Assembly (NCBI GenBank): GCA_002633025.1
Contig: NMRB01001074.1
Coordinates: forward strand, 137,088 to 201,087
Reading direction: 5' to 3'
From: Notospermus geniculatus
Taxonomy: Eukaryota > Nemertea > Pilidiophora > Heteronemertea > Lineidae
DNA length: 64,000 nt
Shown: one piece after another, positions 40,701-52,700 of the stretch
Layout: each line of letters starts with the position of its first letter
How positions within the stretch are numbered: position 1 is the first letter of the stretch
Translations under genes and position numbers: made by a program
Notes under the pieces: generated by a model
Told to the model about the DNA's origin: nothing
Database searches by the model: none
Seen by the model: the letters and a program-made list of their open reading frames with translations, nothing else

Positions 40701-43700
40701 CTGAGACTCTAAAGTGCTCACATGCTCCAGTGATTTGGTGAGCAGAGGATACGAGGTGTCTCGTCCATCAGGACCGGTTACAGCCGTTTGGTGCTTTGGC
40801 AGCGAAACAAATATGGATATTCCATTGCCCTGGCCTGCCCGCAAATCAGGAGCCAGTGGACCTGCCCCCACCTCGGCAGTATCATGTTCAGCTCTCTGAA
40901 GAGATGGTAGACTAACCAAGGTTCCAGGAGTTTGGGACCCAGGTGTTCTGGCTGGCACTGGACTTACCCCAGTGCCAGTTGTGGTGTATACAGGAGTTGT
41001 AGAAGGCACTGGGCTTGCTCCAGTTGCAGTTGTCTTGTATTCAGGAGCTGTAGACATCACTGGGCTTGCCGCAGTTGTGATTGCCTTGCATTCAGGAGTT
41101 GCAGGAGGCACTGGGCTTGCTCCAGTTGCAGTTGTCTTGTATTCCGGTGTTGCAGGAGGTGTTGGATTTTTACCAGTTGTGGCTGTCTTGTACTCGGGAG
41201 TTGTAGGTGTCACTGGGCTTGCCCTAGTAGCTTCTGTCCCATATTCTGTAATTGCAGGAGGTACTGAGCTTGCTTCAGTTGCGGTGGTGTTGTATTCAGG
41301 AGCCGCAGGGGGTACTGGGCTGGCTCCAGTTGCGGTTGTCTTGTATTCAGGAGTTGTAGAAGGCACTGGACTCATCCCAGTACCAGTTGTCTTGTGCTTA
41401 GGAGTTGCAGGGGGTACTGGGCTGGCCCCAGTTGCGGTTGTCTTGTATTCAGGGGTGGTAGGAGGTACTGGAATCATACCCGTTGCAGTTGCTTTGTATT
41501 CAGGAGTTGCAGGGGGTACAGGACTTGCCCCTGTTGCAGTTGTCTTGTATTCAGGAGTGGCAGGTGTCACTGGGCTTGCCCTAGGAGCTTCTGTCCCATA
41601 TTCAGGAATTGCAGGAGGCACTGGGCTTGCACCAGTTCCAGTTGTCCTGTGTTCAGGAGTTGCAGGAGGTACTGGGCTTGCTCCAGTTGCAGTTGTCTTG
41701 TATGCAGGCGTTGCAGGAGGCACTGGACTTGCGCTAGTCCCAGTTGTCTTATATTCAGGAGTTGCAGGAGGTACTGGACTTGCTCCAGTTGCAGTTGTCT
41801 TGTGTGCAGGAGTTGCAGGAGGTACTGGGCTTGCCCCAGTTGCGGTTTTAAATTTAGGAGTTGCAGGCGGTACTGGGCTTGCACCAGTTGCAGTTGTCTT
41901 GTATCTAGGAGTTGCAGGAAGCACTGGGCTGGCACCAGTTGCAGTCGTTCTATATTTGGGAGTTTGGGGTGGAACTGGGCTAGCACCAGTTCCTGTGGTC
42001 TTATATTCAGGAGGTTTAGGAGGCACTGGACTTGCCCCAGTTGCAGTTGTCCTGTATTGAGGTGGTTTACGAGACACTGGGCTTTCCCCAGTTGCATTAG
42101 CCTTGTATTCAGGAGATTTTGGATGCTCTGCAGGTGCCTCAAACCTCATGGTCTGACGTCCAGCAGGATCTGGATGTACTCTTGTTGCAGTTGTCTTATA
42201 TTCATGGGGTTCAGAGGTTATTATGTGTACTCCAGTACCAATGGTCTGGTACTCATCAGTACCTTGAGTAGAGGGACTTTGGTCCTCTTTTGCAAGAGGA
42301 AATATTGTTCTTGCGAAATTGTCGTCGGATGTAATGATGATCATGGGACTCGTTGTCATTGACACGAATTTTGGCCTCTCGATCGATTGCACCAACCTGT
42401 TGACAACATCTTTAGCAAGATTACCGTTGGACACATAACCATGTTGTTGTGCCTTTTCTCCCGCATCCTCAGCATTGACTTGAGACTCTGGGCTGGTCAT
42501 AGTACTGTCCTGTCTTTGTCCAGAATTGATGAACTTGACATCCTGTGTTGAATCATGGACAGAGAAGGAGGACTCATTACTAGCAAGATAACGTGAACTA
42601 TCTAAATATGATGGTGGAGGTTCCCTCTCAGACGAAGCCTGCACAGTCATCCTCCTGTTGTGAAGTGACCGCTGACCATGTTTTGGAGGGAGGGGATCCC
42701 GACTTCCATTCTGCGGGTAAGACAGGGTCCTGTTCTTCCTAGACCTGCCTCTCTGCGGCCGGCTGCACTGGCCATCAGGATCTTGTTTCAAATGGTACGG
42801 CGGAAATGGTCTCTTCTTCTGTTTCTGATAATACCATTGTGACTTCTCATCAGCCCTTTGCAAAACTGAATCATCAGTTTCTTCATACTGAAGAGTATTC
42901 AAATCCTCTGTATTGTACATGTGTCTCCTTCCATTACCCAACTGATGAGAGTTTCTGAGCTCCCTCCACGTAGGGCGAGAGGTCCTTCTCTCCTTCCATC
43001 CTTGCTGGTTCCCATCCTCCAGTCCATCTTCAGTGTTTTCATTCTCCCACTTTGATTCTGTATTCTCGACCTCCCATCTCCGTTGAGTATTCTCGCTGTC
43101 CCACCTCGGTTCAGTATTCTCACTTTCCCACTTCGGTTGAACATTCTTGCGTTCCCACCTCGGTTCAGTATTCTCGCTGTCCCACCTCGGTTCAGTATTC
43201 TCACTTTCCCACTTCGGTTGAACATTCTTGCGTTCCCACCTCGGTTCAGTATTTTCACTTTCCCACTTCGGTTGAACATTCTTGCGTTCCCACCTCGGTT
43301 GAACATTCTTGCGTTCCAACCTTGGTTCAGTATTCTCGCTGTCCCACCTCTGTTCAGTGTTCTCACTTTCCCACTTCGGTTGAACATTCCTGCGTTCCAA
43401 CTTTGGTTCAGTATTCTCACTTTCCCACTTCATTTGAGTATTCTCGCTCTCCCACCTTGCTTCTGTATTCTCGCTCTCCCACCTCGGCTGAATGGCCCCA
43501 TTTTCCCATCTCGACTCCATAGCCTCACTTTCCCAATTCGGTTGTATATTTCCACCCTCCCACCTGGGTTGAATGTTCTTACCCTTCGGCCTTCCTGGAT
43601 TGTTCTGAGTTTTCTGCCTTCCATTAGAATTCAAACTTCTGTTAATGGGATTCAAGTTCTTCCCTGGGTAGCGTGTCTCAAACTCCTTTGGGCGACGCCT

Positions 43701-46700
43701 TAGACTTCGCCTCCGGGGCTGTGGGTTACCGACATCCAATCTCTGATTAGGGTTCCCTTTCCTTGTATTTGGATTCAAGTTCTGGCCTTTCCTATTTGGA
43801 CGAAAACCCCCGATGTCTTGTTCTGGCTGCAAGTTTCCATTTTCCCATCCAAGATCAGGGTCCGCACTTTCTTGGTCTGCATCAGCTTGTCCATCCTCTT
43901 CCCCTGAATGACTGGCATCCTCCCACTCAGGAGGAGGAGCACCGTCTTCAAGCAATCCCTGCGAGTCTTCATTGCTCTCCACAGGAACCATGTCTTCAGT
44001 ATTAGACAGCTCACTGTCATCTTGACCACTGCTGCTGTCCACCTTGCCAGACAGATCCAAGGAAGCCGCCCTTACGTAGGTCTGCCAAGGCCCATCAATG
44101 TTACTACCAGCTGAGCCTGGATCATGATGTCCTAACTCAAACGATTCTGAGTTGTTCAATTCCTTATTTGGATATTCTTGACTAGGGGTCACATTCTGGG
44201 GTGGCCAAGTACTGTTCCTAGCATAATCGTCATCGGAACCACTCATATCAACAAATGACGTGCTCACGTCATATTTATCCCCGGGAAATGAAGGATTCGT
44301 CTCAGTAGCTCCATTTCTAGGACCGCGCCTCACAGGTGCCCTGCTCTCCACAGCTGCTTCACCATTCAAATGCCCAAACGTACCCGGACACGACATCGGT
44401 GCAGTCCATTTCTTATCTGGTTGCTTAGCAACAAGTCCATGTGCACCATAGCAACTACAATCCCGTTGCTGACCACAGCAAGGGTGGACAGTATCCGTTG
44501 TTGGTGGTGTAGTGCAGGATTCAGAGTCGCTGTACTCTACGAGTTTTTTCTGTTCGTCAGCTGTCCAAGGAAATAAGACACAAATGTTAGATATATGAAC
44601 ATCTGTTCAGGGGTTATAACATCTTGAGTGCACGTTGTTTGGGTGTGAGATAGCTCCTCTGTAGAGTCACGGTTGTCTTTGTTATCATACAGCAAAGCTT
44701 TTTATGTTCAGTTCTTTCATACTTGAATCAAATGATAATTTCCTATCTTTGTAAGAACCAAAGCCATCCACTGAGAGAACGGAATCAGATACTGATAGTG
44801 TTTCAGTGTGTTTCTCTAGATGTATAATCCATGAGCTGTATGTGTCCAGATATCAGTGTAGGGAGTGTGGGGCTGTTGGGGCATCAAAATTGTGTTTTCG
44901 TCAAAGACTTTTATGCCAATTATTGGCAAGATATCGGCAGAATCAGTGAGGAATTTTGAGTATTGGTGTCAATGAATAATGTACTGGTATTGGTTTCTTT
45001 CAAGTGGCGTTAGTAATATTTGGGCATCAATGACGATCTGATATCAATGTGATATTGGCATTAGTGATATCAGTTCAAAAGAGGCATCATTGATGAAGTG
45101 TTGTTAGTGATATTTGGGCATCAATGATGAACTAATGTCAATAAGGTATTGGCATCAGTGTATTATAAAGCAGTGTAGAGGATATATTGGTGTACACTGG
45201 CATCATTGATGAAGTTAGTTAGTATAATGTTGGTAGAAATGAGGTAGCTTGGCATGACTGCCAACGAAAGAAAGATGTATGCAAGATCAGTGAGTCGGCT
45301 CGCCACCTGTGACAAAGAGAGAAAATTATCATTTAACACCAGATGAAACTCGTGATTTTTAAATCTTAACTGGCTATTTTTGTGTCAATAGCATATTCCT
45401 TACCACCAATTCAAAAACAAAGAAACATCATCATCGCCAAGATGGAATGCAGAGGTCAAACGATGCAAAACTTGCAGAGCTGTCAAGCAGATACAGAAAA
45501 TGCTTGGTCATCCAGTAACTTTGGACTGACATGAACTCCTCCAAGTTTTCGAGGATGTTTCTGTCCATAAGAACTTCATACTGATTACTAACACAATTCA
45601 TATTCAAAGGGATCTATAGATGATTTCTCAGCTGTCTTTTCAAGATGTCTTAGATCAAGTTTCTCTTGGACTATCACCAATCGGAAGAAGAAAACTGAGA
45701 TATGAAGCAAAGATCTGTAAATGCCAGAATTCAAAATGCATTTCACACGACTAAAGCTAGGAAAGGGCACAAAACTGAATGAAAATGGGAAAACTGGTCA
45801 TAGATAGCATGAGATATTATTTACTTCTTGTCAAATTTTTATGTCACTATCCTTCAAACCTAGTCCATCTACTAGTTTGCAAAAGTGATGACACCCAACG
45901 TCCTTGATGCAAAAACGGAAGGCCACATCAGGGATTGATTGCCAAAGTTATTTACCTGACTCCCTTCAGATATCCATCTCCACGGCAACAGTTGTCATAG
46001 TGTCCCATAACGATCCTGATTACATGGCAAGTTTTGCAAAATCTCGCGTTTCAGACTAAGTTTCTTGAATGCTAAATCGCTGAATGTGAAGCAAGCGAAG
46101 TTAAAATGCAGAATATGAATTCGTATGAAAAATGTTGATGAAAAAAGGTTCATAACGTCAAAAGTAATGGAATGAGACGATGTGTAGATGGACCTTGTTT
46201 TTTCTTGTGGTCTTTTGCAAATGGCTCTCCCCGATTCCGGCTGAAAGAGTACCCTAAGGAAGGGGACGTGGTGGCAGGCAAGGGGGACCCTCCTGGATGG
46301 AGGGTGTTGTCCTCCCAGTCAGTGCCACCCAGTGGGCCTAGAATGAAAACAGTGAGTGTTATTTGATTGACCTGCGGAATGAACATGGAAACACAATGAG
46401 AGAAGGCTTGCTTGACTTGACCAAAGGAACAGAAAGTCAGAATCTTGCAACCAAACAACGCCATAAGTTGGAGGATCTGATATCAAAAATATGAAATATT
46501 GGGAAGTTTACACTTCAGCAGGGACTCACCATCAAAATCATCAGAGTAAACCTCATCATTGTCATCATAATCTGTGGAGGAGATAGAGTCATGTCATTAA
46601 TGCACCTTTATCACATTTTTCTAGATGTAGTGCTACCTGTAGGCCTACAGTCCTAAGATGGAGGGCAGTACCGGTAATCTAACTGAAGAGCAATTTAACA

Positions 46701-49700
46701 AACAGTAGAAAATGTAGGCCTAACAAAGTATGGCTCATGATGATGTCTGTGCAGCACGATCTTGGGAGTCTTTCCTGAAATGTCCTGAAATGAACTGAAT
46801 TGGTACATCAGCGACATCAGTCAGAGTCTTCATCATCATCATCATCATCATCAGCCTCGTGGTCTTTGCTGAAATAGCAATACATTATTGAACGTGTTAC
46901 ATCACAATAACAATTCAATGTGCAAAATTATTGGCAACCAGGAAATATGAAGTTCATGAGAGAGAAAACACCACAGAAAACATAGTGTGATCATTAGAGA
47001 TATAAAATGAGATGTAAATGACAAGCAAAACTTGTGTAGTAACGGTGGTTGATCACGTGGGTTAGGTGGACTTGGGACACGGGGTCAACATCAAGCTCGA
47101 TGAGCACTCACCACCGTTGTCAGGGGTGATCACGATATCAAGGAGTGGAGCTACTTCCAGGTCAGTGAGTGGCTCAAGGTCATTGGCTGTCGGTGATTTT
47201 TGCTTGCTGTCGTTTGGTTCTTCAGTAAGAAAACTCGCTTCCATGGGTTCTGATTGTTCTGCTGTTGAGAAAGGAAACTCAAGATGGCCGCCGTCTTTGT
47301 TGTCATGGATACTGGATGAATCATCGTCTGCCTCTGTCGCAGAAGCGTCGTCGATCACTGGCATCTCGTAGGTCTCCGCTGGAATGTCCATGGAACTCTT
47401 TATCAATCGAGGCCTCGCAGACGCCTGGCAAGATGGACGAGCAGATTCCGGCTTCGGTGGACGGTTGTGACCTTGGGAACTGACCTTTGACCTTGATGTC
47501 TCTGAGTCTTCTAAGATTGACTCAAATGTTTCTTCCCCCTCGTCTGGTACAAGGTTGAATGGGCTCCCAAGCAAAGGGGGGACCAAGGTGCTCTGATCAT
47601 CACCGGGAGATTGGGCTGATGCTGCTGCCTCGATTACATTATCCTGTTCTTTCCCCTGGTCACCAGGGGGCGACTGACCGACACCTGCAGCCAGCGCTAC
47701 CTGTGCTGTGGGCGCAGGACTGACGCTAACCGAGTTATCGTTTGGGCTATGTAGAAAGCAAGAACAGGGAAGCGATGTGTGTGAACAAGAGAAATCTTGC
47801 AGTTAATCGGAAAAGGAAAACATGCGCTGTGTTGAGTAAAATGCAGCCCTCAGGTGAATACGTGTAATTTAAATCGGGTTTGACAGGTGAAAGGACTGAT
47901 ACCAGAGACTAGAATATCAATCTGATACCAACAGAGAGTATCAATATCTTTTCTGTCATTTGCCCTTGTAATGTGCCATTTTCATGAACACCATAACAGA
48001 CAGATGAACCCAGGAGTATCAGTCCTTGTGAACGGCTGAAAATGAAGGAATGAAGCTGTTGGAGAAATAAGCCAAAAGTGTCAAACTGTTGGAAAAGAAA
48101 GAATTGATAACCAAACCCAGAGACAATGCTCCAAACTTGAATAACCCTTCCAGTGAGAAGTGATCTTCTCATGTTACCTCCAGTTGCCAATGTACTGAAG
48201 CTCACTCTACTGCTAAAGCAGCAGTTTGTGGCGAAAGAGGGCCCAAAATCTCTTTACCAATGAAGTTAGAGGCACTTTTTGAGCCCATAGATAGTTTTGT
48301 AATGGAAGGGTTGTTCTCTTAAACTGTACTCAAGGACTCACCATCTTGGAGTTCTGGTGTCGGTTCTGATTGTGAAGAATGAATGATGTTAGGACATGAA
48401 GGTCAGAGGATGGGAGGAACTGAGGCTATCAGTCAGGGGCAACAAACTAGACACTAGACACTGAATGAACCTTGATGATAACACTATTGACCTAAACTAC
48501 TGGAATTAAAGGCGCTCCTCCACTTGACATTTTTCTCGCAGAAGTTGGCTGACAATGGACAACTCAACTGCGAGCAGTTGTTTGTGTCATTGGTCTAAGC
48601 GTACCGGTAAGCCGTAACGAAACAAACATGGTGAATTGCCCATTGTGAGCCAACTTCTGTGAAAAAACTGTCAAGTGGAGGAGCACCTTAACTAAGGCCT
48701 AAACAGGGACATATTCAACTCTGAATAACCCTAATGGTTCATGCACAAGAAAAGGACAAGTCCATCAATTTGTCATCTTCAATATCATGGCCTACAGTCA
48801 CTTCGCCTTCGGACGACGCTTCACTCACAGAGTGTAGACCGAAGGCGTAGTGATATCAACCCTTGAAGGTTCTAGATGCAGTCTGTCTATGCTCCGCCCA
48901 GAGAGGGAAGCAGCTTCAGTTCTTTGAGAGTCTACACACATGAATCAGTCTACGTCAGAAGTAAGCAAAATTCCTACCTGTGACTTTCAAGGCTATCTCT
49001 GTCTTCTTGTCATCCACACCAGCATCCAGCCATCTGAAATAGGAATCAATCATTTACATGTTTAGTGAGACTTGGAGACAAAGACCTGTCTAACATTCCA
49101 GTTGGACCTAAACAGAAACAGAGCTAAACCTGCAACCAATGCAGCTTTGCTGAGCTGAATTTGAACATTTGTAGCCGGACGGAAGGGTCGAACACCAGGA
49201 CCAAGAATGTACAGGAGACAGAGCTGTACAACAAACCCTACCAATGATTGCAGGGTTAATAGTTGACAGGTGGTCACACAGCTGACCAAAGCTGAAGCAC
49301 AGAATAAAACCCAACCTGTCGGCCAAAAAGATACCATTAGAATCCTGTAGTCAGGTTCACCAATGATATCACTCCTTACCTTCCACAATGGAAGACATAT
49401 TCCATGTCAGCATCCTCCGTTTCTCTGACGATGATCTCTTCACAGAACCATCCCTCTCCTGGACCCTCGCCGTCATGTGAAATGACCGCCTTATCCAGTT
49501 TGCCAAGAGATACACCCTCGATTTCAAACGTATCTACCTGCAGATGGTAGAAAAATGATCTTAGCTTCATAGCAAGAATGACAAAAATATTATCGACCTG
49601 TAGTTGGTGGCCTCAAGCAGTTATTTTGAGGCCTTCCTCTCAAATATAACCTGGCCCCTGTATTGAATGACTTTAACCCCTAATGGTTCTAATCGACGAT

Positions 49701-52700
49701 AACTTTACATACCTCACCCGGCTGGAATTTGAGGTTGTCTGGGTCTGTTTGACCTCTGTTGAGCAGACGTTTACCAGTGTCCCCACGCTCACCGTAGAGG
49801 TTGATGCAAACTTTGGCGTCTGTGTCTGAGCCAGGCTCGCTGCCTGTTTTTACCAGGATTTTGTAGGTCACAACTGAAGTAGGAAAAAAATACGACAATG
49901 TAACTACGAAAGGTTAAATTGAAGAGAGGGTGAAAGATTTTACCACAAGTAGGCAGTCTCAGACCAAGTTCTCTTCACTTGGAGAGGGAAGCACAAACTT
50001 GGCTAGTACTTGACTGGGGGCAACTGTCCAGAAGGGCACAGATCCTTTGGGATACTGTCAAGCAAAATGTCTAAGGGAGGTTCATGGGGGGGGGGGGGGG
50101 TNNNNNNNNNNNNNNNNNNNNNNNNNNNNNNNNNNNNNNNNNNNNNNNNNNNNNNNNNNNNNNNNNNNNNNNNNNNNNNNNNNNNNNNNNNNNNNNNNNN
50201 NNNNNNNNNNNNNNNNNNNNNNNNNNNNNNNNNNNNNNNNNNNNNNNNNNNNNNNNNNNNNNNNNNNNNNNNNNNNNNNNNNNNNNNNNNCATTCCAAAG
50301 TGTAAGACCCAAGTTGTCTTCAAGCTTGTGGGTTGCACTGCCCTCCCGATACCATACCACACCACCCAAAGAGGGTTTTTCCATTCGTAAACATGCCTTC
50401 TTGTACCTGCACCGATCACAAGAGCACTTACCCGGCAACACCTCTTCCCTCGGCCGCACAGCAGGTAACTCACGCATGATTTCCAGGTTATCGTGTTGCG
50501 TTGAGAGCCACCTATTGAATTTGAATTTGAGAGTTTCCTTGGTGGCGGCGTCCTGCATTTTGACCTCCTTCACATACCAAGATATTGCGGCTTTTGGGTC
50601 ATCACAGAGCAGTTCTAACCTGATCTTGTAGAGTTTTCCAGTGCCTAGGAGATTGACCTGTGGAATGAAGAAAAGGTAAACGTTAGTCACACCATGCGTC
50701 ATCAAGATTATCTGCATTCCAACATCATGTCTGAAACTATCAGAAGACACTTCAGTAGTCCAGATCACAATGGCCTAGATAGTGAACTTTCCGTCCCAGT
50801 GGTCGTTTTCATCAAGGCCCACCCAGAATGCACCAAGGGTCGTCAACCATCAAAGAATTCACCTTCATCTAGATGCAATAGAATCGATTCGTACCTTGAA
50901 TTCATCTGTGTTCCCCTCATTGAAGAGTTCCCCACCAGCTGATCCCAGAATGATCGGGGGTGACCGTCCGTCGCTTCCGTAAGCCACGATGGCGATATCT
51001 CCTCCAGTTGCAGTCTGTTCGGAATGGATCCAAACTTTCCAATCTCCATCTGAAAGAAGAGACACATGAGCAACAGCGACATCTTTGTTTCTACTTCGAG
51101 AAATATGGTGCGCAACTGATTCAACCCTGACACAAGAGCAGCCAGAGGTTGCAAAATGCAATGACAAGTTCATCGTTACCAGAAACACCCTGCAAAAGCC
51201 AGAGAATGCTCGATCAATCCTACCCTCAAAGATCGACTTGGCGCTGGCAGGTTTAGACTCGGGAGATTTCGCCGGTGACTTCCTCTCTGGTGACTTGGTT
51301 TTCGCACGTGGCGACGCTGAACGGACTGGTGTTCGCCTTTTCTTTGGTTTCCCAGTAGACGGAGGTGTCGGAGAATACACCAGTTGTTCCAGCTCTGGCG
51401 ACGGCGGGGGTGGTGACGGAGCTGGCTTCTTCTTACCAACTGAAATAGGAAGATTACAACTGAGGAACAAGAAGGATGGCAACTTGGGTTGATGAAGCGT
51501 ATGTGAATGACTGTCCAGTGGTTTCATCTTCCATGGAAATGGAACGAACCAACGGAATTTGTTGTGGTTTACTGTGTCTAAACAGGAAACTTGTTTCAAG
51601 ATCTTTGGAACATCAGTCAAGATCAACTGAAATAGCCCAGCTGTAAGTCAGTAACTAACCCGATAATCTTCACCTATAACATGAAGCTCCCCCCACCACA
51701 CCCCCACATCAATCAGAGAAGACATTTAGTAACTTACACTGAATGACCTCTGGGAAGAGCCAGATATTCTTCTCATTCGTATCCACTGTTGGCTTGATCT
51801 GTCCGTCCGGGGTCAAACCAATGAAGAGACCACTGGACGCCACCGATTCCAAGGTGACGTAACCCTGTTCTTTGCATCGCCGCACCTTGAAGTGACAATA
51901 ACTATCACCAGTACCCATACAGTCACATTTATTATCCTTCATCTGGATGTACTGGTCGGGGAAAACCGCACTCTCAAACATACGGACACTACCGGTGCTG
52001 ATTTTCTTGACCTTGAACTGTGCCATGCGGTTGCGTTTACCGGTGCCGTACAACGTGTTGTTGTGATCGATCGCGATCGTCTGCGTCATGGACGTACAGA
52101 GCATGATGATGCTCTCATCACGGAACTGACCCTGGAACAGACAATGATTGAAATGGTGGTTAGAGTGGTAGAGTGGGAACAACAGAACCCGACACGCCTG
52201 TGGTTGCGGGTTTGATTTGGTCTCCACCAACCAAGTTGAGCAGGATCAACGAGGCTTATCAAGAGATACAGACATGATACAACCTATAGAGGAATCCCAC
52301 TGACGTCATCAAGTCATGTGACTGGCCGTCAAAATGACGCAAACTGGCGTCAATAGGGTGCTACACGTGGATTGACGTTCCGCCTGACGTGACGAGACAC
52401 CACACGAAATAACGTCATCGCGTCATCGTGACGTTCCTTCAGGAAACACGTGGTCAATTTGACGACCAACGCAGCCTTGATGGCGTCACGTGGGAAACCT
52501 CTATACTTACCCTACAGAAGACAAAGAACTGCTTAGAAGGATTGGCTATGCTGCCCCTGGTATCTCCCGGGTAACCATCCTTCTGGATATTCAGATGCTG
52601 AGCAGGGAACTTCACTGACTCAAGCATCACGCTGCGATCCGGTTGGACGCACACCCGGAACTCGCTGTAGACACCAGGGCGACCCTGAAATCATACAATC

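Noticed and set aside
40972-42362. Long plus-strand open frames (up to 362 codons) across the giant exon
   Set aside because: They are antisense by-products of the 51-bp repeat, with low-complexity V-V-L-Y-S-G text and no splice or start context.
43052-43703. Plus-strand open frames over the Trp repeat
   Set aside because: Same reason: antisense of a 30-bp coding repeat.
46817-46868. An exon ending in a poly-Asp tail ([10 protein letters not shown]) before a stop
   Set aside because: It needs an incoming phase 2 that no upstream exon supplies clearly, and the ATG/GAT trinucleotide run can make such text by chance.
48795-48855. Small hairpin with CGCCTTCGG arms
   Set aside because: Short imperfect inverted repeat, with no second copy or target duplication seen in the window.
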